Under the pieces are notes generated by a model. The model was not told the DNA's origin and searched no databases. It saw only the letters and a program-made list of their open reading frames with translations. A DNA stretch of 34,579 nucleotides from Patescibacteria group bacterium. Lineage in GTDB: Bacteria; Patescibacteriota; Minisyncoccia; Phycocordibacterales; GWA1-40-21. The DNA is taken from positions 1 through 34,579 of the forward strand of contig JAGWZI010000006.1 in NCBI GenBank assembly GCA_018968925.1, given 5' to 3'. The position numbers and the translations under genes were made by a program. Shown piece after piece: positions 8,668 through 16,210 of the stretch. How positions within the stretch are numbered: the stretch's first letter is position 1; each line of letters begins with the position of its first letter.

Positions 8668-9939
8668 CTAGTACTCGCGCATCGTGATCTGCGCATCGAC
8701 TTTCTTGATGAGATCGATGATGACTGATACGACGATGAGGAGCGCAGTGCCGCCGACGGCAAGCGACGTGATGCCGGTAAGCGACCGGACAGCGAACGGC
8801 AGAACGGCAAGCACCGCAAGGAACGTCGCGCCGACAAGCGTAATGCGCGTCAGGACTTTGGCGAGATATTCCGAGGTCGCCTGGCCCGGACGGACTCCCG
8901 GGATGAATGCACCCGACTGCTGGAGATTCTTCGCGATCTGGTCGGGATCAAACGTGACCGCTGTGTAAAAATACGTGAAGAGAAAGACAAGGACGAAATA
9001 CAGGATGCCGTAGATCCAGACATTCGATATCCAGGCGTTCAGCGTCGCCGAGATCGATTTGATCGTCGGGCTCGCGGCAAGCGTCGAGAGGTATTTGAAG
9101 ATCATCTGCGGGAACAAGAGGATCGACATGCCGAAGATGATCGGCATGACGCCGGCCTGCGCGATGCGGAGCGGCAGGTAGGTCGACATGCCGCCCGTCG
9201 TCGCGCCGCCGCGCACGGTTTTCGCATACGTGACCGGCACCGGACGCTCAGCCTCGGAAATGAAGACGACACCGTAGATGACCGCGAGCGTGAACGCGGC
9301 GAGCAGGACGTACATTGGGATCTCGGACACGGAGAAGATGACGGACAATTGGCTCACGGTGCCCGGCAGGCTCGCCACGATGCCCGCAAAGATGAGAAGC
9401 GACACGCCGTTGCCGATGCCGAATTCGGTCATGAGCTCGCCAAGCCACATGAAGAGCATGGAACCCGCGGTGATGACGACCATATTGACGAGAAGCTCGG
9501 GCCGAGTGAGGTTCGCGATGATGCCGGCCGAAGCGAGAAGCGAGAGGAATCCGAACGCCTGGAGGAACGCGATCGGCACCGTGATGACCCGCGAGATCTG
9601 GTTGAACTTGGCGCGGCCGGCGTCGCCCTCCTCCTGGTACATCGACTTCAACTTGCCGGACACCATGGTAAGCAGCTGCATGGCGACGGACGCCGTGATG
9701 TACGGCGAGACGCCCAGCATGACGATCGAAAGGCGCGACATGCCGCCGCCCGAAAAAATATTCAAAAAGCTGAAGAACTGGCTGCCTGAGAAGAACTCAT
9801 CGAGCTTCGCCGCGTTGATACCCGGCACCGGGATGGTGGCAAGCAGGCGCGAAAGAAGAAGCGTGAGCGCGAGAAAAAGGATCCTGCCGCGCAGACCCTT
9901 GTCCTGCCAGATCATGCCGAGCTTCTCCGAGAATTTCAT
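8668..9939 (-). CDS. secY: Preprotein translocase subunit SecY
   Basis: Central pore of the Sec translocon: 423 aa with ten hydrophobic segments starting at about residue 20. Recognisable are the early PGI stretch (IPVPGINAAKLDEF), the plug region with FNIFSGGGMSRLSI-like sequence, GNGVSLLIFAGI near the middle, the cytosolic loop RPVPVTYAKT, and GAFIPGVRPGQATSEYL before the last helices. It is the last gene of the S14-L15 unit, 5 nt after the TAA of rplO with no SD. It would export the signal-peptide proteins encoded further right in the window. Confidence 0.97.
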   Translation of the reverse strand: MKFSEKLGMIWQDKGLRGRILFLALTLLLSRLLATIPVPGINAAKLDEFFSGSQFFSFLNIFSGGGMSRLSIVMLGVSPYITASVAMQLLTMVSGKLKSMYQEEGDAGRAKFNQISRVITVPIAFLQAFGFLSLLASAGIIANLTRPELLVNMVVITAGSMLFMWLGELMTEFGIGNGVSLLIFAGIVASLPGTVSQLSVIFSVSEIPMYVLLAAFTLAVIYGVVFISEAERPVPVTYAKTVRGGATTGGMSTYLPLRIAQAGVMPIIFGMSILLFPQMIFKYLSTLAASPTIKSISATLNAWISNVWIYGILYFVLVFLFTYFYTAVTFDPDQIAKNLQQSGAFIPGVRPGQATSEYLAKVLTRITLVGATFLAVLAVLPFAVRSLTGITSLAVGGTALLIVVSVIIDLIKKVDAQITMREY

Positions 9940-9944
9940 AAAGA

Positions 9945-10385
9945 TTATTTGACCGAACCGCCGGCCTTTTCAATCTTGGCTTTCGCTTCGGCCGACGCGA
10001 GGCAACCGGTGACGGAGAGTTTCTTCGTGATATCGCCTGTGCCGAGGATCTTCACGGACGGCATTTGTCCGCCGCGAACGCGAACGAGTCCCTTGCCGGC
10101 GAGGATCGCCGGCGTGACCGCGTCTCCTGCGGAAAACACCGCGTCGAGCGCGACAAGGTTGACCACCGCCGGTTTTGCACGGAACGCGACGTTGCTGTTC
10201 TTGCCGCGGCCGCGGAGCTTCGGCATGCGCTTGATGATGTCGCGCATTTCCGGACGGCCTTTATGGCCGGCGCGGGCCGTCTGGCCCTTGCCGCCGCGGC
10301 CGGATGTCTTGCCGCGCTTGCCGCCGCGGCCGATCATCGGATATTTCTTATTCGGGGTCTTGCGGACCAGTTCGTGGATTTTCAT
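9945..10385 (-). CDS. rplO: 50S ribosomal protein L15
   Basis: A 146-aa protein with the L15 signature: a basic Gly/Arg-rich N-terminus (GRGGKRGKTSGRGGKGQ, about 20-36) that threads into 23S rRNA, then a compact C-terminal domain with SVKILGTGDITKKLSVTG. It starts 4 nt after the TAA of rpsE (TAA-TCAT-ATG). In most bacteria rpmD (L30) sits between these two genes. Here there is no room for it, matching the loss of L30 known in CPR bacteria. The internal ATG at 10385 is chosen over longer readings that run into rpsE. Confidence 0.97.
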   Translation of the reverse strand: MKIHELVRKTPNKKYPMIGRGGKRGKTSGRGGKGQTARAGHKGRPEMRDIIKRMPKLRGRGKNSNVAFRAKPAVVNLVALDAVFSAGDAVTPAILAGKGLVRVRGGQMPSVKILGTGDITKKLSVTGCLASAEAKAKIEKAGGSVK

Positions 10386-10389
10386 ATGA

Positions 10390-11049
10390 TTATTCTGCGG
10401 ATTTCTCCGATTTCTCCTTGACCTCTTCCTTCGCGTCGGCAAAGAGCACGGCCGGCTTTTTCTTGGCAAACGCCGAAAGCGCCATGACCGCCGCGCGGGC
10501 GATGTTGAGCTTGTTCTTTGACGGCGAGACGATTTTCGCCGTCACGTCCGTGATGCCGGCAAGCTCGATGACGTTCTTCACCGCGCTGCCTGCCGAGACG
10601 CCGCGGCCCGGTGCCGGGATGATCATGACGCGACCCGAGGAATATTTTGCCGACACGTCGTGCGGAACGGACATCGATTTCGTGAGCGAAAGCTCGACGA
10701 TATTTTTTTTCGCGCTCCGGTACGCCTTGTCGATGGCGGCCGAGGTGTCGTTCGCCTTGCCCGTGCCGACGCCGACGGAACCCTTCCTGTTGCCGATGAC
10801 CATGGCGATCGAGAAATTCATGCGCTTGCCGCCTTTCGTGACGCGGGTGACGCGGCGGATATTCAAAATTTTCTGGTCAAATTCCGGCTTCACGCGCTCC
10901 GGGCGGCCTGCGCTCGGGCGACGGTTCTTCGGACGATCCATGCGCGGACCGCTCCGGCGCGCGAACGGCGCCTTCGGCGCGGCGTTTTCTGCCGGCGCTT
11001 GCGGCGCGGTCACGTTCTGCTTCGTTTCTGTGGTTGTCGTTTCAGTCAT
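10390..11049 (-). CDS. rpsE: 30S ribosomal protein S5
   Basis: A 219-aa S5, about 50 residues longer than usual because of an N-terminal tail (1-70) rich in Thr, Ala and Arg (APQAPAENAAPKAPFARR) and a Lys/Glu-rich C-terminal tail. The core from about residue 73 holds the S5 RNA-binding motif (ILNIRRVTRVTKGGKRMNFSI) and the GKANDTSAAIDKAYR helix. It takes part in decoding accuracy on the small subunit. It starts 4 nt after rplR (TAA-TATC-ATG). An alternative TTG five codons upstream would overlap rplR and is less likely. Confidence 0.96.
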   Translation of the reverse strand: MTETTTTETKQNVTAPQAPAENAAPKAPFARRSGPRMDRPKNRRPSAGRPERVKPEFDQKILNIRRVTRVTKGGKRMNFSIAMVIGNRKGSVGVGTGKANDTSAAIDKAYRSAKKNIVELSLTKSMSVPHDVSAKYSSGRVMIIPAPGRGVSAGSAVKNVIELAGITDVTAKIVSPSKNKLNIARAAVMALSAFAKKKPAVLFADAKEEVKEKSEKSAE

Positions 11050-11053
11050 GATA

Positions 11054-11401
11054 TTAGAATTCAAGTCCTCCTTCGCGGGCGCCGTCGGCGAACGCCTTGA
11101 TCTTGCCGGTATAAATGAACCCGCCGCGGTCGAAGACGACTTTCTTCACACCCTTGGCGATGGCAAGCTTCGCAATCTCCTTGCCCGCGTTCTTCGATTT
11201 CTCGACGAGGCCCTTGCCCGCCGCTTCCGCCGCGGACGACGCCGCGAGCGTCACGCCTTTCGTATCGTCGATCACCTGTCCGTAGACGGACGTGTTCGAC
11301 TTGTGCACTGAGAGACGCGGCCGCTCCGCCGTGCCCGAAACCTTCGCGCGGATGCGCGCGTGGCGGGTCGTGACGCTCGTTTGTTTGCTTTTGGTATTCA
11401 T
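11054..11401 (-). CDS. rplR: 50S ribosomal protein L18
   Basis: A 115-aa protein of normal length that binds 5S rRNA in the central protuberance. The diagnostic core runs RPRLSVHKSNTSVYGQVIDD (about 29-48) to the C-terminal VVFDRGGFIYTGKIKAFADGAREGGLEF, the L18 signature ending. It begins 4 nt after the rplF stop (TAA-TCAT-ATG) without SD. The longer in-frame reading extends back into rplF and is rejected. Confidence 0.97.
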   Translation of the reverse strand: MNTKSKQTSVTTRHARIRAKVSGTAERPRLSVHKSNTSVYGQVIDDTKGVTLAASSAAEAAGKGLVEKSKNAGKEIAKLAIAKGVKKVVFDRGGFIYTGKIKAFADGAREGGLEF

Positions 11402-11405
11402 ATGA

Positions 11406-11939
11406 TTATGCGGTCTTCTTGCCCTCCTTTCTGCGGACGACCTCGTCTTCGAAACGGATGCCCTTGCCCTTGTACGGCTCCGGCTTCTTGATGGCGCGGA
11501 GTCCTGCGGCAAAGCTCGAGACGAGTTCCTTGTCTATCCCTGCGATGACGAGAACACCCTTGTCGGATGTGATCTTGATGCCTTTCGGGATGGCGACCTT
11601 TACCGGGTGCGAGAAGCCGACCTTGAGCGTGATGTCCGCAGGGGCGATGTCGGCCTTGTAGCCGATGCCTTCGACGACCATGCGCTTCACGTATTCCTTG
11701 TTCACGCCCGCGATCATGTTCTTGATGTGCGACGCGTACGTGCCCCAGAGCGCCTTGTTTTCGAGCGTCTCGGCGGCGGGCGCGAGCGTGACGTGGTTGT
11801 CCGCGACCGCGATACGGATGTTCTTCTTGAACGGGCGGGAAAGTTCGCCGAGCGGTCCCTTGACCGTGACCGTGCCCTGGGCGACCGCGACGGTCGTCTT
11901 TTCCGGGATTGCTATGGGTTTTTTGCCGATACGCGACAT
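11406..11939 (-). CDS. rplF: 50S ribosomal protein L6
   Basis: A 177-aa L6 with the two-repeat fold. The N-terminus MSRIGKKPIAIPEKTTV is characteristic, VTVKGPLGELSR follows at about 30-41, and the C-terminal signature KPEPYKGKGIRFEDEVVRRKEGKK contacts the sarcin-ricin region of 23S rRNA. It starts 13 nt after rpsH, the longest gap in this part of the operon, with an AT-rich spacer and no SD. Confidence 0.97.
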   Translation of the reverse strand: MSRIGKKPIAIPEKTTVAVAQGTVTVKGPLGELSRPFKKNIRIAVADNHVTLAPAAETLENKALWGTYASHIKNMIAGVNKEYVKRMVVEGIGYKADIAPADITLKVGFSHPVKVAIPKGIKITSDKGVLVIAGIDKELVSSFAAGLRAIKKPEPYKGKGIRFEDEVVRRKEGKKTA

Positions 11940-11952
11940 GATGATGAAAAAT

Positions 11953-12345
11953 TTACCAGATGCGGAAGAGCGCCTCGCCGCCCGCTTTCGCCTTGATCGC
12001 CTCCTTGTCGGAGAGGATGCCTGCGGGCGTCGAGAGGATGAGCGCGCCGAAGCCGCCCTTGAACGGACGGATCTCGGAGACCGGCATGTAGACGCGGCGC
12101 GACGGTTTCGAGACGCGCGCGACGCCCGCGATCCGCGGCGTTTTTTCCGCGCCATAGGCGAGCTCGATGTCGAGCATCGCGCCGCCCTTCCCCGCCGAGA
12201 CGGATTTGACGAAGCCGGCGCGCACCAAGGCTTCGGCCACCGCCGATTTCAATTTCGACGCGCGGACGGAGACCGTGTCCTTGCCGACACGGTTGCCGTT
12301 CTTGAGACGGATGATGAGATCGCCGATCGTGTCAGTGATTACCAT
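11953..12345 (-). CDS. rpsH: 30S ribosomal protein S8
   Basis: A 130-aa S8 that binds the central domain of 16S rRNA. Recognisable are [20 protein letters not shown] at the N-terminus and the C-terminal [26 protein letters not shown], a canonical S8 ending. Its ATG lies inside the end of rpsN and the two genes overlap by 7 nt in different frames, so translation of S14 and S8 is probably coupled. In E. coli S8 is the translational repressor of the spc operon; the equivalent target here is not evident. Confidence 0.97.
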   Translation of the reverse strand: MVITDTIGDLIIRLKNGNRVGKDTVSVRASKLKSAVAEALVRAGFVKSVSAGKGGAMLDIELAYGAEKTPRIAGVARVSKPSRRVYMPVSEIRPFKGGFGALILSTPAGILSDKEAIKAKAGGEALFRIW

Positions 12346-12524
12346 GATGATTTTTTGACGCCCGGGATCTTACCCTCATTCGCGAATTCGCGGAAGCAGA
12401 TGCGGCAGAGACCGAAGTCGCGCATGAAGCCGTGCTTGCGGCCGCAACGGAAACAGCGCCGAACGACCCGTGAGGCGAATTTCGGCTTCTTTTCCGACCG
12501 CGTGATGACTGATTTTTTTGCCAT
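12339..12524 (-). CDS. rpsN: 30S ribosomal protein S14, zinc-binding type
   Basis: A 61-aa type Z S14 with both zinc knuckles intact: Cys24-x-x-Cys27 and Cys40-x-x-Cys43, followed by the conserved [15 protein letters not shown]. It assembles late into the head of the 30S subunit. It is the first gene of a second ribosomal transcription unit: a strong promoter and a hairpin leader separate it from rplE by about 100 bp. The ATG at 12524 is used; a TTG two codons upstream is unlikely. The end overlaps rpsH. Confidence 0.96.
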   Translation of the reverse strand: MAKKSVITRSEKKPKFASRVVRRCFRCGRKHGFMRDFGLCRICFREFANEGKIPGVKKSSW

Positions 12525-12532
12525 AAGCAAAC

Positions 12533-12552
12533 AAAAAAGCTTCGAAAAGCTT
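12533..12552 (-). promoter_or_regulatory. 5'-terminal hairpin leader of rpsN (attenuator-like)
   Basis: On the minus strand AAGCTT-TTCG-AAGCTT folds into a 6-bp stem with a UUCG loop, followed by TTTTGTTTG. It begins within about 2 nt of the predicted transcription start. The layout, and the following TTTGCTT before the ATG, closely match the rpsS leader at 16189-16204. Confidence 0.6.
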
Positions 12553-12560
12553 GTGGAACG

Positions 12561-12589
12561 ATACTAGCAAGAAGCCTTGCGAAAGTCAA
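12561..12589 (-). promoter_or_regulatory. Promoter of the rpsN-secY unit
   Basis: TTGACT (12589-12584), a 17-bp spacer and TAGTAT (12566-12561) preceded by TGC on the minus strand. Start predicted near 12554. The block TTGACTTTCG...TTGCTAGTAT closely resembles the rpsS promoter. Confidence 0.8.
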
Positions 12590-12599
12590 CAAAGGAAAC

Positions 12600-12615
12600 G
12601 CCCGCTTCCGCGGGC
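12600..12615 (-). terminator. Hairpin after rplE, weak terminator
   Basis: GCCCGC-GGAA-GCGGGC on the minus strand, 9 nt after the rplE stop, followed by GTTTCCTTTG. The stem is strong but the T tail is interrupted, so partial termination or 3'-end protection is the likely role. The rpsN promoter begins 11 nt further on. Confidence 0.6.
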
Positions 12616-12623
12616 ATCATGGC

Positions 12624-13184
12624 TTATTTCTTCCCTTTTTTCGACTCATCACCCTTCTTGAAGGGAAAGCCGAGATAATCGAAGAGGGCTTTCGCGGCGG
12701 CTTTATCATGCGCCGTCGTGACGATCGTCACCGCCATGCCGAAAACATCTTTCAATTCTTCGTCTGCCGATTCCGGGAAAACGTTGTTCTCTCTCACCGC
12801 GATCGTGTAGTTGCCCATGTCGTCGATCGCGCCCGCCGAGAGGCCGCGGAAGTCCTTCGTGCGCGGCAGGGCGACATCGACGAGCTTGTCGAGAAAATCG
12901 AACATGCGCGCGCCGCGGAGCGTGACCTGGTAGCCGACAAGGTCGCCCTCGCGCACCTTGAAGGTGGCGACGGATTTCTTGGCGGTCTTCGCCACCGCCT
13001 TCTGGCCGGTGATCTTGGCAAGGCGGTCGTCGACGATCTTGTTCTTGTTCTTATCCTTGAACGATCCCGTGCCGACGGAGACGACCACTTTCGTGATCTT
13101 CGGCGTCTGCATCGGATTCGTGATATGGAGCACGCCCTTGAGCGCCTCGAATGCCTTCTGCTGTTTTTGCCTGATGGATATCAT
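12624..13184 (-). CDS. rplE: 50S ribosomal protein L5
   Basis: A 186-aa L5, the 5S rRNA-binding protein of the central protuberance. Diagnostic segments are ITKVVVSVGTGSFKD (about 30-44), ITGQKAVAKTAKKSVATFKVREGDLVGYQVTLRG in the middle, and RDFRGLS-like DFRGLSAGAIDDMGNYTIAVRE. The C-terminal tail is Lys-rich (GDESKKGKK). It is the last gene of the S19-L5 unit, starting 9 nt after rplX, and is followed by a GC-rich hairpin and then a new promoter for rpsN. Confidence 0.97.
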   Translation of the reverse strand: MISIRQKQQKAFEALKGVLHITNPMQTPKITKVVVSVGTGSFKDKNKNKIVDDRLAKITGQKAVAKTAKKSVATFKVREGDLVGYQVTLRGARMFDFLDKLVDVALPRTKDFRGLSAGAIDDMGNYTIAVRENNVFPESADEELKDVFGMAVTIVTTAHDKAAAKALFDYLGFPFKKGDESKKGKK

Positions 13185-13193
13185 GGAAATGGT

Positions 13194-13493
13194 TTATAGT
13201 TCCTGGCCGGTCTTCCTCGACGCGCGGACGAATTTCCCGCTGATCATCTTTTTGCCGGTGCGCACGCGCTTGCCGCTCTCGACGAGCATGGCGTTCGAAA
13301 CGTGGATCGGCATGACCTTCTCGATCGTCTGGCCCTTGCCCGAGGACGTCCGGCGGCGTTCATGCTTTTTGTGCTTGTTCACGCCGTCGACGACGATAAG
13401 GTTTTTCTTCGGATACGCGGCAAGCACCTTGCCAGACTTTCCCTTGTCCTTGCCTGCGATGACGATGACATTGTCCCCTTTCTTGATCTTCAT
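13194..13493 (-). CDS. rplX: 50S ribosomal protein L24
   Basis: A 99-aa KOW-domain protein that initiates 50S assembly. MKIKKGDNVIVIAGKDKGKSGKVLAAYPKKN is the KOW motif, followed by VVDGVNKHKKHERR and IHVSNAMLV, all typical of L24. Length is normal. It sits 9 nt after rplN in the conserved L14-L24-L5 order. Confidence 0.97.
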   Translation of the reverse strand: MKIKKGDNVIVIAGKDKGKSGKVLAAYPKKNLIVVDGVNKHKKHERRRTSSGKGQTIEKVMPIHVSNAMLVESGKRVRTGKKMISGKFVRASRKTGQEL

Positions 13494-13502
13494 AAAAATG
13501 AT

Positions 13503-13874
13503 TTAGACGATTTCTGGCGCGAGCGAACCGATCTTCTTGAAACCGAGCTCGACGACCTCGCGCGGGATCGGACCGAAAACGCGGCCGGCGATCGGCTCCT
13601 GCTTGCCCTTTTCGATGACGACGACCGCATTCTCGTCGAAGCGGATGTAGGAACCGTCGGCGCGGCGGAACGGTTTCCGCTGGCGGACGATGACGCCGTA
13701 GAGAATGTCTTTCTTCTTCACCTGCTTGCGCGGTTCGGCCTTCTGCACCGAGAAAACGACGACTTCACCGATCTCCGCCCAGCGCTTTTTTGACGAGCCG
13801 AGCACCTTGAAAATGCGCCCGATGAGCGCTCCCGAATTGTCCGTAACCTGCACGAGTGATCGGTCTTGCAACAT
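13503..13874 (-). CDS. rplN: 50S ribosomal protein L14
   Basis: A 123-aa L14 with the usual features: MLQDRSLVQVTDNSGA at the N-terminus, a central basic stretch (KKKDILYGVIVRQRKPFRRADGSYIRFDENAVVVI) and the C-terminal FGPIPREVVELGFKKIGSLAPEIV, which forms part of an intersubunit bridge. The internal ATG 10 nt after rpsQ is chosen. The longer in-frame reading runs back into rpsQ. Confidence 0.97.
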   Translation of the reverse strand: MLQDRSLVQVTDNSGALIGRIFKVLGSSKKRWAEIGEVVVFSVQKAEPRKQVKKKDILYGVIVRQRKPFRRADGSYIRFDENAVVVIEKGKQEPIAGRVFGPIPREVVELGFKKIGSLAPEIV

Positions 13875-13884
13875 GATGGTGAAA

Positions 13885-14148
13885 TTATTTTCTGATGATG
13901 GCGAAGCGCTTGTTCTTCGAGATCGGCCGCGTCTCGACGATCTCGACCGAGTCGCCGACATGCGCGGTATTGCCCGCGTCGTGCGCCATGATCTTCTTCT
14001 CGCGCTTGATGAATTTGCCGTACTTCGGGTGCTTCTTGAACGAGGAGATCTCGACGACGATCGTGTCTTTCATCTTGGTCGAAACGACCGTGCCGTGGAG
14101 CATCTTGCCGTTCGTTTCCGTTTTCTTTTGTGCCGCCTGTTTCTTCAT
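13885..14148 (-). CDS. rpsQ: 30S ribosomal protein S17
   Basis: An 87-aa S17, an OB-fold primary binder of 16S rRNA. The core MLHGTVVSTKMKDTIVVEISSFKKHPKYGKFIKREKKIMAHD (about 16-57) and GDSVEIVETRPISKNKRFAI are characteristic. A short Lys/Gln-rich N-terminal extension precedes the fold. It starts 1 nt after the TAA of rpmC. Confidence 0.97.
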   Translation of the reverse strand: MKKQAAQKKTETNGKMLHGTVVSTKMKDTIVVEISSFKKHPKYGKFIKREKKIMAHDAGNTAHVGDSVEIVETRPISKNKRFAIIRK

Positions 14149-14149
14149 A

Positions 14150-14344
14150 TTATTGCTTCATTTCGGCCTCGCGCAGGAGGGTCTTGATGCGGGCAATGTC
14201 TTTTTTCGCCGTGCGAAGCGCGCGAACGTTCTTCGTCTGGTGCTTCTTGATGCCGAGACGGACAGTATGCACGAGCTCCGTCGTTTCCGCAAGCGCGTCG
14301 GCAAGTTCCTTCGTATTCTTCTTTCGCAGGTCTTTCGTTTTCAT
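14150..14344 (-). CDS. rpmC: 50S ribosomal protein L29
   Basis: A 64-aa helical-hairpin protein near the exit tunnel. MKTKDLRKKNTKELADALAE and the second helix ending ARIKTLLREAEMKQ fit L29; the usual KKNIARIKT motif appears as KKDIARIKT. It starts 4 nt after rplP (TAA-TGCC-ATG). The longer in-frame reading runs back into rplP and is a shadow. Confidence 0.96.
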   Translation of the reverse strand: MKTKDLRKKNTKELADALAETTELVHTVRLGIKKHQTKNVRALRTAKKDIARIKTLLREAEMKQ

Positions 14345-14348
14345 GGCA

Positions 14349-14768
14349 TTAGAATCGGGCGATGACTTTCGTGTCGACCGGCAGTTTCGTGCCGCCTTTG
14401 CGCAGAATCTCGCGCGCGAGCGTTTCGTCCACGCCGTCGACCTCAAACAGCACGCGGCCGGGCTTGACGATCGCGACGTAGCCCTCAAGCTCGCCTTTGC
14501 CCTTGCCCATCTTCACTTCGGCCGGTTTCTGCGTGTACGGATGGTCCGGGAAGATGCGCGTCCAGATCTTGCCGGATTTCGGCATGGTGTGGGCAATCGC
14601 TTTCCTGGCCGATTCGATCTGGTTCGACTTGATGCGGCCGGCCGAGAGCGATTTGAGACCGAACGAACCGAAGGAGACCTTCGTGCCGCGCGTTTCCACG
14701 CCGATCTTGTCCGCGTTTTCGCGGAACGTATGCGCCTTGCGGAATTTTACTTTTTTGGGGACAAGCAT
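14349..14768 (-). CDS. rplP: 50S ribosomal protein L16
   Basis: A 139-aa L16, important for the A-site region of the 50S subunit. The N-terminus MLVPKKVKFRKAHTF is canonical, GSFGLKSLSAGRIKSNQIESARKAI covers about 34-58, and KIWTRIFPDHPYTQKPAEVKMGKGKG holds the conserved loop. Length matches the family. It starts 9 nt after rpsC. Confidence 0.97.
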   Translation of the reverse strand: MLVPKKVKFRKAHTFRENADKIGVETRGTKVSFGSFGLKSLSAGRIKSNQIESARKAIAHTMPKSGKIWTRIFPDHPYTQKPAEVKMGKGKGELEGYVAIVKPGRVLFEVDGVDETLAREILRKGGTKLPVDTKVIARF

Positions 14769-14777
14769 GATGGTAAA

Positions 14778-15443
14778 TTATTTCTTATCCTTGGCGAAGA
14801 CATCGCCCTTGTAGATCCAGACCTTGATGCCGATGTCGCCGTAGGTCATGTGCGCCTTCTCCTGCGCGTAGTCGATGTCGGCGCGCAAGGTCTGGAGCGG
14901 CACGCGACCCTTCTTGAGCTCTTCCGAGCGCGAGATTTCCGCGCCGCCGAGCCGGCCGCCGCAATAGACGCGCACGCCTTTGACGTCGCGGTTCGCCATC
15001 ACCTTTTCGATGGTCTGTTTCATGACGCGGCGGAACGGCAAGCGCTTCTCGAGGCCCTCCGCCATCATGGCGGCGACGATCGCCGCGTTCGATTCGGGCG
15101 AGCGGACTTCCTCGATGTCGAGCTTGAAGTCCTGCGGAATGGCGAGCTTTTTCTTCGCCGCGAACTTCAAGATGTCCTTGCGCAGGGCGACGGAGCCTTC
15201 GCCGTTCCGGCCGATGACGAGACCCGGGCGCGAGGTTTTGATGATCAGGCGGAATGTCTTGTCGTTGCGCTCCATCTCGATCGAGGCGACGTACTGGCCG
15301 CGCATCTTCTTTTCGAGGTATTCGCGGAGCGTCATGTCGGCCTTCAGGAATTCCTTGTACTTTTTGCCTGAGGAGAACCAGCGGGACTTCCAGTCCCTGA
15401 TGACGCCGAGCCTATGGGAATACGGGTGAACGGTGTGCGACAT
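14778..15443 (-). CDS. rpsC: 30S ribosomal protein S3
   Basis: A 221-aa S3 that lines the mRNA entry tunnel. It has the N-terminal VHPYSHRLGVIRDWKSRW, a KH domain at about 60-110 with the loop VIGRNGEGSVALRKDI, and the C-terminal RVYCGGRLGGAEISRSEELKKGRVPLQTLRADIDYAQEKAHMTYGDIGIKVWIYKGD. Length is normal. It starts 4 nt after rplV (TAA-TACC-ATG) with no SD. Confidence 0.97.
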   Translation of the reverse strand: MSHTVHPYSHRLGVIRDWKSRWFSSGKKYKEFLKADMTLREYLEKKMRGQYVASIEMERNDKTFRLIIKTSRPGLVIGRNGEGSVALRKDILKFAAKKKLAIPQDFKLDIEEVRSPESNAAIVAAMMAEGLEKRLPFRRVMKQTIEKVMANRDVKGVRVYCGGRLGGAEISRSEELKKGRVPLQTLRADIDYAQEKAHMTYGDIGIKVWIYKGDVFAKDKK

Positions 15444-15447
15444 GGTA

Positions 15448-15825
15448 TTACTTGGTTGCTTTGGCTTTCGCCTTTTTCTTCGCCGGCATCGCGTCAGTCG
15501 TGTCGAGTTCGATCATGACGCGGCTCGTGCGCTTCGCGATCGGGAACGCCATGCCGCGGGCGCGCGGACGGCGGCGCTTGAGCGTCATGCCGGAATCGAC
15601 GCGCATGGTGCGGACGAAGAGCTTGTCTGCGGAAATATTGAAATTGTGCGCGGCGTTCGCGACGGCGGAGGCGAGCAGGTCCGCGAGCGGTTTGCCGGCG
15701 CGCTTCGGTAAAAAGGCGAGCGCGTCCGCCGCATCGGATGCGGTCTTGCCCTTCACCAGGTTCGCCACGAGGCGGACCTTGCGCGGAGACTGGCGATAGT
15801 CGCTGAGTTTTGCCGTGATGATCAT
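15448..15825 (-). CDS. rplV: 50S ribosomal protein L22
   Basis: A 125-aa L22 whose beta-hairpin loop reaches into the exit tunnel. Seen: YRQSPRKVRLVANLVKGK at about 10-27, ANAAHNFNISADKLFVR in the middle, and the tunnel hairpin KRRRPRARGMAFPIAKRTSRVMIEL. A Lys/Ala-rich C-terminal tail follows. It starts 4 nt after rpsS (TAA-TACC-ATG). The longer in-frame reading overlaps rpsS and is rejected. Confidence 0.97.
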   Translation of the reverse strand: MIITAKLSDYRQSPRKVRLVANLVKGKTASDAADALAFLPKRAGKPLADLLASAVANAAHNFNISADKLFVRTMRVDSGMTLKRRRPRARGMAFPIAKRTSRVMIELDTTDAMPAKKKAKAKATK

Positions 15826-15829
15826 GGTA

Positions 15830-16171
15830 TTACTTCTTCGCTTCGACGGACGCCTTGGCCGCTTTCGCCGCGGTCGCCTCGGCTTCCTTCGCCGCGGCAT
15901 CGATCTCCTTCTGCATCTTGCCGCCGTGGCGGATGAACTTGCGCGTCGGCGAGAATTCGCCGAGCCGGTGGCCGACCATGTCCTCGGTCACGAGGACCTC
16001 GACATGGCTCTTGCCGTTATGCACGCCGAAATTGAAGCCGACCATTTCCGGAGCGATTTGGCTGCGGCGCGACCACGTCTTGATGACGCCGGTCTCGATC
16101 GGTTTTTTGCCTGCTATTTTCTTGAGCAGTTTTTCGTCGACGTATGGGCCTTTTGAAAGCGATCGTGCCAT
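15830..16171 (-). CDS. rpsS: 30S ribosomal protein S19
   Basis: A 113-aa S19 of the 30S head. [47 protein letters not shown] and [17 protein letters not shown] are the family signature through residue ~88. The remaining ~25 residues are an Ala/Lys/Glu tail not present in the standard protein. It is the first gene of the cluster: a promoter and hairpin leader lie directly upstream. The genes that usually precede it (S10, L3, L4, L23, L2) are replaced by a small membrane ORF and surface-protein genes. Confidence 0.97.
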   Translation of the reverse strand: MARSLSKGPYVDEKLLKKIAGKKPIETGVIKTWSRRSQIAPEMVGFNFGVHNGKSHVEVLVTEDMVGHRLGEFSPTRKFIRHGGKMQKEIDAAAKEAEATAAKAAKASVEAKK

Positions 16172-16188
16172 AAAGAAAGCAAAATAAT

Positions 16189-16204
16189 AAGCTCGCGGGA
16201 GCTT
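16189..16204 (-). promoter_or_regulatory. 5'-terminal hairpin leader of rpsS
   Basis: On the minus strand AAGCTC-CCGC-GAGCTT folds into a 6-bp stem starting at the predicted first nucleotide of the transcript, followed by an A/T-rich tract with TTTGCTT before the ATG. It has the same design as the rpsN leader at 12533-12552. Possible roles are 5'-end protection, attenuation or binding of a ribosomal protein. Confidence 0.55.
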
Positions 16205-16210
16205 GGTAGC

